Shown piece after piece: positions 30,437 to 44,400 of a stretch of 64,000 nucleotides of DNA. The DNA comes from Globisporangium splendens (taxonomy: Eukaryota > Oomycota > Peronosporomycetes > Pythiales > Pythiaceae), in contig VFIW01000154.1 of assembly GCA_006386115.1 (NCBI GenBank), positions 18,243 to 82,242 of the forward strand. Reading direction: 5' to 3'. Both the position numbers and the translations under genes were made by a program. Below the pieces are notes generated by a model. The model did no database searches, was not told the DNA's origin, and saw only the letters and a list, made by a program, of their open reading frames with translations. Each line of letters opens with the position of its first letter. Position 1 is the first letter of the stretch.

Positions 30437-31856
30437 ATGGCCGTTGTCCGAGAGAGGCATGCCCAGCTTCACGAAGTTGTTGGGTCTCTTTCTGAAAAGG
30501 TACGAAAAGCTCTGGTGTGCTGTTAATGAGTTTGTTTCACGTGTGAACTCTTCGAATGCTTTTTCCAATCGGTAGATCAGCGCAGTGCTTGGCCGCCAGA
30601 AGAAAGATTTTCTTGCTGCATACCGAGCGCACATGTACAATGTCCAAAAAGAGCTCCATGGCATGCGGGAGAAGATGTATCGCAACGAAACGATGGAAAA
30701 CAAGACTGAGAAGATCAAAAAGACAGAAGAGGAGCGAGACTGGTACTGCAAAGAAGCGCTGAGACTGGATGCATTTACGACGTCAATGACGAGGGACCTG
30801 AAACACATGAAAGAGAAACTGGAAGCGATTGAAGAGGACCGAAATTGGTTAGAGAAGCAGCTCAAGGCGTGCAAGAAGCAAAACAAGCTGTTGCGCGCTG
30901 AGCTTGATGTGCGCATCTCGTCCCCAGCGAACACTGGCGTTGAGAACAGCATGCTTCCAGCTTTGAGTCGCAGAATAAAGGCAGCGCAGCAATGTCAAGA
31001 AAGCAGACAAAGATAAATTCAGAGAGCTCGGTTCCAGGTAGATCTCCTGGTGGGTTGCCTTATTTGAATCAGGAAGCATCCGCACTCTCTCCGACAATGT
31101 TTGAGGAACGTGAGGAGAAAATGAAGCGGCAACTGAAAGCCTTGAAACGAGAATTGCAACAGAAGAATCAAGAGCTGGTCATGATGAAGCAGCAGCGGTA
31201 TCTTGGCAAAGACGAACAAGAGCGCTCACATCTGGAAAATTTCTTCATCCAGTGTGTCGAGTCCGTCAAAGAGGAAGTAATCAAGCGACGAAATGGGATC
31301 TCGACAGGTTTCGATCGAAAGCAAGACAAGTCTGGACTGCAGGGTTCAACTGCTGGCAGGATTCGAAACCAGAAATACGACGTGGGACCAGACTTTGAAG
31401 ATTTTACGGCAGCCGACCGCGTTCGTTTGATCGAGCGATTGTTGAGCCATGATGAGGTGTTGACATTTTTATACGAGCACTTGTTTCCAACACAGTTGCC
31501 GTCAGAAGTGGTACCGAGACCTTTAGACAGCAAGGAGAAGGAGCTAGTCCGCAACTTCACGACTTATCCGTCGTCAGAATCAGCAGTGAGCCTTCCTGAG
31601 ACTTCCCAGTGGTCGAAGGAGTCGCTGGATAGAAACGCAAGCTTTGAAGGTGTCGACGCGGGGAAATTTGGAGGAAAGCCTGCCGGTAGTGGTGCTGCAG
31701 CAGTACGAAGTGGTGGACTCCCACTTGACGACTACACCAAGGACTACCTGCGATCAATGTGAGTACTTCGGTGCCAATTCATGCATCGATGGGTCAATCA
31801 GCTAACAGAATAGGTTTGGTTGCAGGTGTGCCGGCGCGAATGCTTCTATATCGTGA
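30437..31856 (+). CDS. coiled-coil protein, four or more exons
   Basis: Likely exons are 30437-30499 (MAVVRERHAQLHEVVGSLSEK), 30576-30966, 31038-31758 and 31826-31856, together about 401 residues. The second intron is the weakest: its donor GTCGCA is non-standard, but the frame change near 30970-31038 needs a junction there. The protein is mainly coiled coil (KKTEEERDWYCKEALRL, EDRNWLEKQLKACKKQNKL, LKALKRELQQKNQELV). A conserved-looking block follows (DFTAADRVRLIERLLSHDE, LTFLYEHLFP), then a Ser/Gly-rich tail. Proteins of this shape are common in cilia and basal bodies, which oomycete zoospores possess, but that role is a guess. Confidence 0.65.
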
Positions 31857-32020
31857 AGGATGTCTGATATTCGAGACGAACAGAATGGTGAAGGTGTTCT
31901 CTATATCCCAGTCACTCGGTCGAGACGTGTCTTTTTGCCACAATACAGAAACAAAATGCGCCAACAAGGTTTGAGTTTCTTTCATCTATATACGGCTACT
32001 TTATTTCACTCCTCTGTGTC

Positions 32021-34197
32021 CTAGTTTTGTCCATGGAGAACCACCTGCGAGAAGACACTGTCCTCCTTCGACGCGAGCTCGTCGAAAGTGCCCTGCTCCG
32101 CGACCCGACCGTCAAGGATCACAGCGATACGATCCGCACTTCGAATCGTCGACAGACGATGCGCCACCAAGATCACCGTTCGCCCCGCCTTCGCACGATC
32201 CACCGCGTCCTGCACCAGCTTCTCGCTTTCAGGGTCCAACGCGCTCGTGGCTTCGTCTAAAATCAAAATCTTTGGCTCCTTGATCAGCGCGCGCGCGATG
32301 GCCACACGCTGCTTCTGGCCACCAGACAGCGCTTGGCCACGCTCACCGACAATCGTGTTGTAACCATCTGGGAACGACATGATGAAGTCGTGCGCATTCG
32401 CAGTCTTGGCGGCACGGATCACATCCTCTTCCGTCGCGTCACCCTGGCAACCGTACGCGATATTGTCGCGAATGGAGCACGCAAAGAGAGGTGGCTCTTG
32501 TGGAACCTACCAAGCAAAAGCAAAAGCAAAGCGATTTGAGAAGCTACAGTCATCTCATCACGACAAGCAACGAAGACGCACCGCTCCAATGATGCCACGC
32601 AACTCGGTTGGGTTCAGCGTGGCGATGTCAACACCATCTAACAAAATCTTGCCGCTCGATCCTTCTGTGATGCACAGCAGGTTTACAATTAAGGAATCAT
32701 GACAGCATGCCAAATGTCAATGACGTTCCAGCCGGGATGCTCAACAACATACAAATGTATCTTACCTCTGTCCAACTCGTAGAAGCGAGCCAGCAACGCC
32801 GTCACCGAGCTCTTGCCGCACCCACTTGGCCCCACCAATGCGATCGTCTCATTTGGCTTCACTTCCAAATTCAAGCCGTGGAAAATCTCCGAATCTGGAC
32901 GAGTCGGGTATCGGAAATGCACATCCTCAAACTGAATGTGGCCCGTAAATGACTCGGGCAAGCTGTTCCAGGAATCCAGCGACCGAATTCGTGGCTCACG
33001 CTCCAGCAACTCGAACACGCGCGTCGATGCGCCGATTCCCTTCATCAAATCCGAGTAGAACGACGACATGCCAGCGAACGAGAACCCCACGTACAGAGTG
33101 TACAGCAAGAACGACGTGAGCTCACCGCTCGTGATCAGGCCATCCGCGACCATCTGACCGCCGTAACCTAGCACGCCGAGCATACTCATCTTGACGGCAA
33201 AGTCCACGCCACCAAAGAACGATGCACTCGCCAGGGATCGCTTCCGCGCCAGCGCCAGTACTTCGTCGACTTTCTTCTTGTGGACTTCGATTTCGTGGCT
33301 CTCCTTCGCAAACCAGCGCACGACGCGGATGTTGCTCAGCTTCTCTTCGGCGATCTCCGTGGCTTCACTCAGTTGCTTTTGCACCTCAGTCGTCAGCTTC
33401 TTCACGAAGCGTCCGTATGAGACGCCGCCAATCGCAATTGGAGGCACGATCGCGAGCATCACCATCGCGAGCTTCGGACACGTCACGAATAGCATCGTGA
33501 CACTCCCGATCGCTTGACCGCCGCTGCGCAAGCCATTGGCGACGTTGTCACTCAGCACTTTGCCGATCAGCGTCGTGTCTGCGCTCAAGCGATTAATGAG
33601 TTCGCCCGTTCTCGACGAGTCGAAGAAGCCCAGGTCCTGCTTCATGATCGACTCGTACGTGTCCTGGCGCAGTCGGTTAGTGATCCGCTCGCCAATCATG
33701 TTGGTAACATCGACGCGCACGACATTCGCGATCGAACCCACGAAGAAGAGACCGCCGAGACCGCCGATCACGTACGGCAGGTTCAGCGCTGCATCCGCGG
33801 CCGTGACGGCGTCGATCACTTTGCCCATGCCGAAGGGCACGGCCATGGTGATCACCGTGGACACTGAGAGCGCGCCGAGAGAGATCAGCGCCTGCTTCTT
33901 CTCGGGGATGTACAGATTCAGCAGCCGCCGCACTTCGCCCACCTTCGACAGCTTCTTGGCCTCGACTTCCTTGTCGTCGTCGCTATTGGTCGTCGCAGGC
34001 GCCGTCGAGAAGAAGAGCGACTGCGTCTGCGCCACAGGAAGGCGCTGATGCTGGTGGCCGCCGCCGATGTAGCCCCCGCGGCGCAGCGCTGAGCCCGACA
34101 TGTAGACCCCATATTGCGCTGCCGCAGATCGGCGCGCATTCGCTTGGGCGAGCGCGATCGCACCCACACGCAGCCTACCCAATGCAATGCAGCACAT
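32021..34197 (-). CDS. half-size ABCB-type transporter, probably mitochondrial (copy 1)
   Basis: Exons: 34197-32766, 32664-32582 and 32506-32021, in phase, 666 residues. The start at [20 protein letters not shown] gives an Arg/Ala-rich presequence that fits mitochondrial import; longer in-frame codons upstream are not needed. A six-helix ABC membrane domain follows ([57 protein letters not shown]). The nucleotide-binding domain has Walker [10 protein letters not shown] near residue 462, Q-loop VPQEPPLFA, signature LSGGQKQR near 565, Walker [13 protein letters not shown] and H-loop VAHRLSTI. It resembles Mdl1/ABCB10-like exporters of the inner membrane; the substrate is unknown. Its last 1.4 kb are identical to the neighbour at 35692-37844. 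Confidence 0.9.
32046..33462 (-). repeat. 1417-bp tract identical to 35726-37142
   Basis: The two ABC genes are identical by eye through this tract, including both introns, at a constant offset of 3680 bases. Outside it, the membrane-domain half and the last ten codons have clearly diverged. This is the mark of gene conversion. Confidence 0.85.
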
Positions 34198-34709
34198 GGT
34201 CAACACACCGCAAAAACAGCGATCAATTGCTGCAACACCGAGGCGCTGACGACACCAAAGCGCACGTAAAGGAGAGAGATAGAGAAAAGGAAGAGCGGAA
34301 GAGGCGCTTACCGAGGCACGCGCTGCAGCATGCTGGACGCCTGTGAAGTTCCTGAACGGATCTGGCACCACGTCAGTCACTGGGGCTTGACGGGCGGGGA
34401 TTATTCGTCTGAAGCGCGAGCTGCTTCCTGTCTTTGCGGCCAGCTCCAAACAACCCTGAGCAACCTCCGTGCTTTGCCAGACTGGCAAACGCGCGATGTG
34501 ATTGGATGAAAAAGGGTTATTGTGTTTGCGACTCAGATCTGTCGACACAATCAACAATACGCATTGCATCTTGGTATTGATGCAATAAATTGCATTGCTT
34601 TATTGTCAAAGTCGAAGTTCGCATTGTAAGTACAATGCACATTGACATTGCATTGGACTTGTGTGCATCAGAAATCGAGAGACGCACGCATCCAAGAGCA
34701 CCAGCAGTG
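34198..34709. promoter_or_regulatory. divergent promoter region of ABC copy 1 and the LYR gene
   Basis: The region is 512 bp with no gene. It includes a stretch of near repeats of TGCATT/AATGCA around 34555-34650. No clear core promoter motif could be fixed. Confidence 0.35.
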
Positions 34710-35064
<355 letters not shown>

Positions 35065-35691
35065 GCAGATAATCAGGAGGAAATGACGCCATGGAGACAG
35101 CTGGTTCCAACCGCAAGCAACTCGTAATACTCGAGTATGCACTGTTAAACCATGCGACGAGGTGGCCCCCATACACAAGTACAAGTGTGCAGAAACAAGA
35201 GCCAACACGCTGTCGTGGCGCTACTGGTACCCACATTGAGGCTGCATTTTCATCAGACAACAGCATGCTTGCTTTTCTTTTAATTACATTGTCACTGATG
35301 CTGAACTCGATTGGGGATGCCAAAGTGGTTGTGCTCGATGAGCTAGTTGCTGGAGACGCAGTGGCTTCACGACGGTTTACACAAGTTCGAAGAAAGTGAG
35401 CGTTTTTAAGTCCGCGTGGAACTTTGTCCGGACCTGCTCCAAGCAAATCAGGAAGTCCTCAGGTACCATCCACATCAAAAACAAAAATCGCCATCAAGTA
35501 TCCAAAGCTCCTCGATGGAGGCTTCGACGAGTGTCGCCTGAGACGCGAGCGTGTGGTTTCGAGTCAAGGAGGAGCCCATCGAGTCAGAAGGGAAACAGTT
35601 CTTGCCTTGGCACACACCGAGAAGAACGAAGCAGCACAGCCTCTGACAAGGACCAGTGCTGTCACATTCTGTCTCCCCATTGCACGTAACG
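35065..35691. other. intergenic stretch without a supported gene
   Basis: The 627 bases between the LYR gene and ABC copy 2 hold only short frames on both strands. None has a recognisable motif. Confidence 0.4.
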
Positions 35692-37844
35692 TCAACACGA
35701 TGTGTCTTTCCCTTGAAGAATAATGTGCGAGAAGACACTGTCCTCCTTCGACGCGAGCTCGTCGAAAGTGCCCTGCTCCGCGACCCGACCGTCAAGGATC
35801 ACAGCGATACGATCCGCACTTCGAATCGTCGACAGACGATGCGCCACCAAGATCACCGTTCGCCCCGCCTTCGCACGATCCACCGCGTCCTGCACCAGCT
35901 TCTCGCTTTCAGGGTCCAACGCGCTCGTGGCTTCGTCTAAAATCAAAATCTTTGGCTCCTTGATCAGCGCGCGCGCGATGGCCACACGCTGCTTCTGGCC
36001 ACCAGACAGCGCTTGGCCACGCTCACCGACAATCGTGTTGTAACCATCTGGGAACGACATGATGAAGTCGTGCGCATTCGCAGTCTTGGCGGCACGGATC
36101 ACATCCTCTTCCGTCGCGTCACCCTGGCAACCGTACGCGATATTGTCGCGAATGGAGCACGCAAAGAGAGGTGGCTCTTGTGGAACCTACCAAGCAAAAG
36201 CAAAAGCAAAGCGATTTGAGAAGCTACAGTCATCTCATCACGACAAGCAACGAAGACGCACCGCTCCAATGATGCCACGCAACTCGGTTGGGTTCAGCGT
36301 GGCGATGTCAACACCATCTAACAAAATCTTGCCGCTCGATCCTTCTGTGATGCACAGCAGGTTTACAATTAAGGAATCATGACAGCATGCCAAATGTCAA
36401 TGACGTTCCAGCCGGGATGCTCAACAACATACAAATGTATCTTACCTCTGTCCAACTCGTAGAAGCGAGCCAGCAACGCCGTCACCGAGCTCTTGCCGCA
36501 CCCACTTGGCCCCACCAATGCGATCGTCTCATTTGGCTTCACTTCCAAATTCAAGCCGTGGAAAATCTCCGAATCTGGACGAGTCGGGTATCGGAAATGC
36601 ACATCCTCAAACTGAATGTGGCCCGTAAATGACTCGGGCAAGCTGTTCCAGGAATCCAGCGACCGAATTCGTGGCTCACGCTCCAGCAACTCGAACACGC
36701 GCGTCGATGCGCCGATTCCCTTCATCAAATCCGAGTAGAACGACGACATGCCAGCGAACGAGAACCCCACGTACAGAGTGTACAGCAAGAACGACGTGAG
36801 CTCACCGCTCGTGATCAGGCCATCCGCGACCATCTGACCGCCGTAACCTAGCACGCCGAGCATACTCATCTTGACGGCAAAGTCCACGCCACCAAAGAAC
36901 GATGCACTCGCCAGGGATCGCTTCCGCGCCAGCGCCAGTACTTCGTCGACTTTCTTCTTGTGGACTTCGATTTCGTGGCTCTCCTTCGCAAACCAGCGCA
37001 CGACGCGGATGTTGCTCAGCTTCTCTTCGGCGATCTCCGTGGCTTCACTCAGTTGCTTTTGCACCTCAGTCGTCAGCTTCTTCACGAAGCGTCCGTATGA
37101 GACGCCGCCAATCGCAATTGGAGGCACGATCGCGAGCATCACGATTGCAAGTTTGGGACTTACGACGAGCAACATTGTGACGCTTCCAACCGCTTGAGCC
37201 ACGCTGAATAGCCCATCGGCGACGTTGTCACTCAGTACTTTGCCGACCACAGTCGTGTCTGCGCTCAAGCGATTGGCGAGCTCTCCCGTGCGCGATTCAT
37301 CAAAGAATCCCAAGTCCTGCTTCACGATGGACTCGTACGTACCCTGGCGCAAACGGTTCGTGATGCGCTCGCCAATCATACTGAAGGCGTTATCGCAATG
37401 AACGCTAGCAAGAAAGCCGACCACAAATAGCCCGCTCAATCCACCAATCGCGTGTGGTAAATGCAATGCTCCGTCCATGGCAAAGACAGTGTCGATCACT
37501 TTGCCCATGCCGAAAGGCATAACCATTGTGATCGCTGTGGAGACTGAGAGCGTCGACGTGGCGAGGAGTGCCTGCTTTTTCTCGGGTCGATACAGATCCA
37601 ATAGTCGTCTCATTCGACGTAGTTTGCTGGTGTCACTGAGAGGAGGAGTCTTCTTGCTGTTATCAGCCACGCTGGTGCCGCTCTCGTCGTCTGCTGCAAA
37701 CGTGGAGAACGCTGGAGCAGCAGGAGCCTTCGTCGCGCGAGCGAATGGCGCATGTCGGGCAAGCGTAGGTCTCGCATACAGCGCTCTTATCGAACGTCGG
37801 CTTCTTATCATCGCGAGAGACGCGATTCGCAAGCTGAACAGCAT
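35692..37844 (-). CDS. half-size ABCB-type transporter, probably mitochondrial (copy 2)
   Basis: Exons 37844-36446, 36344-36262 and 36186-35692 give 658 residues. The N-terminus ([20 protein letters not shown]) is a typical mitochondrial presequence: Arg, Ser and Leu, no acid. The first half of the membrane domain is diverged from copy 1 ([37 protein letters not shown]). The second half and the whole nucleotide-binding domain are identical to copy 1 up to ten codons before the stop, where it ends [11 protein letters not shown] instead of QVVLHGQN. Both copies keep all ATPase motifs. The pair is a tandem duplication on the same strand, with the LYR gene between. Confidence 0.9.
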
Positions 37845-38458
37845 TGGCACAAATGCACGTCAGCGAATGCAAGCATTCAACGCTTCACAGTCAGAGCAGA
37901 GCCATGCCACAGCATCAGTGATGCAAGGCACATACCGTGGCACATGGTGCAGCATTGTACCGCCTTCTGCTGCTGCTGCGAAGCACAAATGCTCCACGGG
38001 TCCTGCTCTTCGTGGTTGTGATTCTTCGCCAATGGGATGAATGCGAGTACTACAGGTCCCGCTGCGTCGAGGCCAGCAGTGGGATCAGCACTCTCGTGGT
38101 CACAGTACCCCTTCAGCGTGATTAGTCTGCCGGAAATAGACAGTGGGCCACACATCAAACGCAGACTAATCAATCAGATCTCGCACTTGCCCTTTCTCTG
38201 TAGGCGAGCGTCCACATGGTGCTCTGGGTGGACTGATCTTGCTTCTGCTCATTTTTGACTTCAGACGCTTCTTCAGAGACTCGAGTTCATGTCATTGAGG
38301 ATATAGCTCGCCAGCACTTGAAATCCTGCGCGCAGTCTACACAACAATGAAAGTGTCAGCACGCTTGATTGGCCAAACTAGATAGCGGGGCTTCATCATA
38401 TCCAAGAAGTAACTCGGAGGTTTCGGTTTCAGGAACACAAAGCTAGTGTCTTTCATGA
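37845..38458. other. intergenic stretch without a supported gene
   Basis: This is the upstream region of ABC copy 2 and downstream region of the CABIN1-like gene. Only short unsupported frames are present. Confidence 0.4.
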
Positions 38459-41400
38459 TTACATTGCGCTTTCTTCATGGTCCGAACCGATCTCGATGGG
38501 GTTCGCAGCTGTCGTTGTGGTAACGGGAAGAGCCTCACTTGTCGTGACTGCAGCGCTCGACGTCGACGTGATGGAGGAGACGATGGTGGTAGTAGCGATG
38601 TGAGTAGACGGCACGATCGGTGGTGCCACTGCTGCTGGTTGCTTTAGACGCAATCGGCTTTTCGCTATTTTGCCTTTGCCCATTCGCTCCGGCCACTTCT
38701 CTTCGCAGAAAGAGCGTGTAGCATCCAGCAACGCTTTCCATACCGCACTGTTCATTTCGAGGGTGCTGGAAGCGGCTATACTTCGTTGTTGAAGCAACGC
38801 TGCCTTGATCCTTTCTGACGCAGCCTTCAAGCCTTCGGTAGTGGGATTCGCCATGTTCTCCTCGCTTTGCTCTGCTTTGTCTGGAAATGGGAACTCGCTT
38901 GGATACTCCGTTGCACCCAGGGTGAACAGAAGTACAAGTAGTAGCTCCCCGTGGAGAAGAAGTTCTTGGCTGTTGTCGAGGACGTACACGAGGCGATGCT
39001 GTGATTCGACGATATCCAAATAGTACGTGTACGTTTTCGCGAGCAACTTTAGCAGCGCTGGTACGTGCTTCTGCTTCTTGTCATCAACGATCATGCTGTC
39101 TACACTTTCGCTGTCTGCAGCCATCGCCCCATGAGGAACGCTGTCAGTCGCCGCCAAGCGTTGAATTCTTGCACGCAGCACATTTCCTCTTGCTTGCAAC
39201 ACGACGCCAAGCATCTCGTCAATCACGTCATGCTCTTCTTTGCAAGCAAGTACCCACGTCCCGACCTCCTTCAGCTTTCCATATGCACCGCTTTCTTCGA
39301 GCAACTGCATGTAAAACTGCCAGTACTTAAGACGGTATCGATCGTACTTCATCTGCCGCTGGTTCAATTCTTCAAATTTCTTCGACGCTGGCACATATTC
39401 GGACAGCCAAATCGCCACAATCTGCGGTCGTTTCTTATCAAAAAGAGGAGTGAGTTCCTTCACCGCACGCTCAGCTGCTAGAGCATCTCCAGTAGTAAGT
39501 CCAGACGGGTTTCTTCGCTCACTTAGTGCTGCTGTAAGCGCTTGTGCTTGTTCCTCTTGGCTCGACTCGAAAGTAGAGTGAAAGATGTCATCCATACGGT
39601 AGACTCCTTGAGAAAGCACATACCTCGATGGATGGAAGTAGCGATCTTCGTCCGGAATCGATTCCAAAGCGTCAACCACGTTTAGATACAGCCATCCGCG
39701 TGCAGAGTGAAGGGCAGTATCATCGCCTCTTTCTGCCCTGTCAAGGAGACTAAATACGAACTCTTTCGTCATCTTAAAGTGCGCACCCTCTTCACCTTCT
39801 GCTCCTTCATTTTTCCCCTTTGTCTTCTTTTTCTTCTTCTCATCGTCGCTTGAGTGGCTTCCAGCACCTTTATCTTCTGTAGTGTCTTCAGCTTCGCTAT
39901 AGTCCTCGTCTTCCTCCTCTTCTTCCTCAAAATAATGTGTGCAGACTAAGCGCAAATCAGGAACATTAACAGGGTGACTGAGCACCAATTCCATTCGCAT
40001 GGCCTGCAAAGCATAGAAGGCATGGACGAGTGCATGCTCCATCTCTCCGTCTTCATGCGCCTTTTCTGCCTTCGCAAAGCAATCTATGATCTCTTCCGGT
40101 GTCGGAATCGATTCTGCAGCATTCACTGCTGCCTTCATCTCTTCGCAGCGTCGCATCTTCTTTAGCGTCTTTCCTGACATGAAATTGAGTCGAAAACGAA
40201 CTTCTTCAGCATCTTCGACGCCCTCGCAGATCTTCAGACCTTTTTGAAAGTAAGTGAACGCTGCTTGTGCAACGCGAGTATAGATTCTACTTGGAAAGAG
40301 CTGAATGCTTGCATATTTCACCACCGAAAACTCTTGCAAAACATTGTAAAGCAACAGTCCGCACTCTTCGTTGCACTCGACGATAGTATTTCGCAGCTCA
40401 TCAATCTCTTCATGATCCTCCTCATCTTCTTCATCGTCTTCCGGTGGTCTATTCAAGCCCGACTTGTCTTCTTCGTTTCTTCCTTCAACAGCTTTCTCTA
40501 GAGACTGGTTTGCCAAGTGCGCAGCCATCGCAAAGCATCGTCGCGCAAACTCAATCACCTGGACGATGTAATAAATTGCAAACGCCTCCATTGAGAACGA
40601 GCTCGAAGTTTCTTCAGCATTCTCATTTGTCAACTCGATCTGATCGTCTGCGACAGGAATACGGTACCCATCCTTTTCAGCTTGCTCTTTGTCGGTCCAC
40701 TGCTTCATTTTGTCAAACAAACTCATTCCGAGTACAATCTCCTTGAAAGTAAACTTCTTCGCGCTGCCGTCCCCCTTGACGATGTTGTTTCCTGATTGTA
40801 ATTTCGATGTATACTCGAGAAGCGCTGCAATTTTCCGCTTTCTGCCCAAAATAACGGCACATGCGTCGGACGTGGCGTGGTAAAGCTCCTTCATCGTCTT
40901 TCCTAGGCGAATCCACGACTTGACTCGTTGAGGGTGGTAATACAACACATCCGTCATCAAAAACGAAATTCGCTCTTTCACTCGCAGCTCCATCTCCGCC
41001 AGTTCGGTCACATTTCCACGTCGACGCACCCGTGAAAGGATGTAATTTTCACCTAGTAGATACCACAAGTGGTCGAGCGGCGCTTGGAAACTCGATTTAT
41101 CCAGCCCATTTGATTGTTCTCTCTCGTCGTCAACTCCTGGAAATGGTCCATCGTCCCACTCCAACAGATTGGAAGGCGCGAGAAACTGCTGCAGCTCGTT
41201 TGGACGATAACGAGTCTGCACTTGCTCCAACGAATGGGTATCCTTCAAGGATTCACGAATTGCGTTGAGCAACTTCAGGTTTTCTTTCTTTTGGCTATTG
41301 TTCTTCGGTGGTCTCGATAAGAGAATCGGGAATGCAAACTGAGCGAGGCGCAGTGCATTTGGCCGTTTGGTCGATGTGTCTCGTTGAAGCAGTGCAAACG

Positions 41401-44400
41401 AATTGCCCGTTTTGTGATCCTCTCCACCAGGCAGGATGTGAACATCGTACAAACAGAGATAACATTGCGCCATTTCCGTATCGAAACTACTGTCTTCGTC
41501 TTCGTCACCATTTTCACCTTCGGACTCGGTCTGAACCTCATTGGATTTCCCATTAGCTGCATCAATACGGTCGCTAGCATGGGTGTACTTGCTCAGCACC
41601 CAGATGCAAGTCTCCAAAAAGCAGCATCGATCGCCATTTCCTCCACTTGCAGCACCGACTTGATCGCAGTAATTCAGACCACAAATTCCGTACTGACCCA
41701 TTCGACTGTGCAGTAGTGATACCAACTCGGACAAAGTCTTGCGATCTTTCTCAATATTCTCGCTCAGCGACGACGCACAAAGCAGCAGAAATAGCATGGC
41801 CGCGTTTCCGAAAAGCTGTCGGGACGTCTTATCTTCACGCCGAGAGATAATATCTTCTTCTTCCTTCATTAATGCACGGCAATGGCTCATCAATGTGCTC
41901 TTCTTGTGACTAGGAAAGTCCATCGCACTCCATGACTCGCTGTTGCTCAAACACCAGTTCATATAGCGAAGCAGCTCCACTTGAAGCGCGCGGACTCTAT
42001 CCCTTCTGGATTGTTTCTTCTTGCTGGCAGGTAAAGGCAATTTCGCGAACAAGTCACGAAAACTTGTCTCGTCAAACGAACGAATCATGTGGAACGTCTG
42101 CGCCACAGCATCAATTGTTCTCAACTGTTTCGAAATATGCGTCGATTCTTTCTGATCCGGTTCATTCGTTTCAGTCGATTTCAATATTGAGCAAATGGAC
42201 TGAAAAACATCCTTCGGGGAATCGAAGAGTAGCAAGATCGAAGGCTTGATGCAACTCAAACAGCAAACTTGTAGCAGCAATTGGCAGTTTTCATCCACGA
42301 CGCGGCCAGTCACATTTGATTTCAGCTCATCCAGGATAAACTCGATGCCATTTAAGCCGCTTTCAACAATTTGTTCCGGGTAAAGAACTCCGCCATTTTC
42401 TTCGTTCTTTTCCACTTCGTCAATGAAAGTCATCACATGGTAAAGAAGCGTCACCAGGAACAAAAGTGCATCGTCGGCCGTATATGTTGAGCTCTTGGTG
42501 AAGGACTCCATCATTATCTCGATCAATCCGCGCTCGTCACTTGCGTCTTCTGATTCCATCGACTCAAATTCATGAAGGAGATCAGCGATTCGAGGTGTTT
42601 GCTTGGCAGGAAAAAAATGACCCAAGAGAAGAGAAACCGCTTGGTCGTAATTTCCACCAGCAACAGAGATGCGTGCTTCTGAGCACACATTGGAATACTG
42701 GAGTCCAGAAATTCGCTCTTCAAGAATCTCGAGACAGATTTCAGAATCCAGCTTTTGATTCGGAAGAAGTATTGTTGACGTTGCTGACTTGTCTTGTGGA
42801 AGGTTCATCAGCAAATGTTCTTGGCATTTCAGGTAATACTCCTTTGCGATACTGGCTCGTCCACTCCGATCATGCAAACGAGCAAGAACCCAAAACAGAC
42901 GCACCATGTCGGAATTTGGCTCCACGTCTTCTTCATGCACCTCTTCGGTTCCTTCCATCAAGCAAAACTCCAGCAGGAGGCTCTCAGCACCAGCGATGAG
43001 TGAGCTCAGTTGTTTCAGTTGTTTCTTGCGCTGCCTTCCGTGTGGAGCATTTCGGATCAGCATGTCGAATTTTAGCTCCAACAAGAACAACTTGGTGCGA
43101 GGCTGAAGTCCATGGCTTCCAGTTGCAGAATGACTGTGCCCTGATATCATTGCTAACTCAATACTGCCTTGTGGGGGCTTGAAAGATCTCTCAAGAGTGC
43201 CACTAATCAATTTCTCAGCCCAAAAGCAGACAGTATGTATCTCTTCTTCGCCATCCACAAGCTTGCGCTGAGCCCACTCGCCACACTGGTCCAGGTAATG
43301 GCGCAACAGATTCGAAATTACCGAAGTGCCTTGGGAGCTTGAGAGCAGTTCAGTGACAAACGTTGACACATGATCCTTTGTAATGGCCGAAGCTTTGATA
43401 TCCGGTCTCGCACTGACCTCAATATTACTTTTGGCAGAAGTACCAGATTGTGCAATGCCACTCGTGCTGGTTCCGTTGGCGACAGCGTAACTCCCCATAA
43501 GTGTGAACGAACTGATTTCTTGCCGAGAAGAGCCTGCATCGTCGGTAATCTGGAATACTGATCCAGCCAGCTTGAGATGAAATCCTTGCGGCCAGTGTGT
43601 GTCTCTTTCTGAAGACTTTTTGATTGACCTCGTCTGTTCGCGATTCTCATTTCCAGGCAAGAACGCTTCAAGGCGATACGCTAGATTCTTTTCAAGAGCA
43701 AGCTTTGCAGCGGCCGCATGCTCTTCACGTAGACGTTCTTCATGGCGTCGCGATTTCCGTCTGATTGGCTGAGGTTCATCCAGCTCGCTTGTAGCTACTC
43801 CGCTATCTTGGGTATCATTGTCGCTCAAAGCAACTGTTGACGCATCCATGGATGAAGCCTTTTGCTTCAGATTTTTCTTCTTCCTCCCTCCGCTTGCTGC
43901 GCTTGTTTTCGCGAGGTCAACCGAATCGTTCGCGGACACGTCCTCCTTTCCCAGACTTGCAGTCGTGCCATCGTCGTCGTCAATCTCCATGACCTCAACT
44001 TGGTCCTCGCTTGTTGTTGGTCTCGTTGCAGGATCAACAACATCGGGCTCGCTACTTTCACCTTGATCTGTGACAGTAATCCGAATCTTGGCATACGCGG
44101 CAGCATTTCTCCGTTCAGAGTTCACATCTTCATACACCTGAAGCAAAAGTTTCCCCAAATTTGGCCATGAACTTTTCTCCAAGACGTACTCCATCGGAGA
44201 TGAGCGTTGATCCAAGTCGTTTTGCAAATCACTATGCAGCACCTTCCGCTTCTTCAGCGCCTCGACGGTGACTTCCTGCAGATGATTCAACCGACCTCGA
44301 GCCCGCTTCAGCAACTTCCTTTCTTGAACACTCAATGCAGCATATGTCAAATGTGTGCTTCTCGAACACGTTTCCTTGACGTTATTGCTCTCGATCCCAC

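Noticed and set aside
30060..30952. Minus-strand 351-codon frame upstream of the SPRY gene
   Set aside because: It crosses the coding exon of the plus-strand coiled-coil gene and has no motif. At best its last part could be a 5' extension of the SPRY gene, but a good ATG at 29991 makes that unnecessary.
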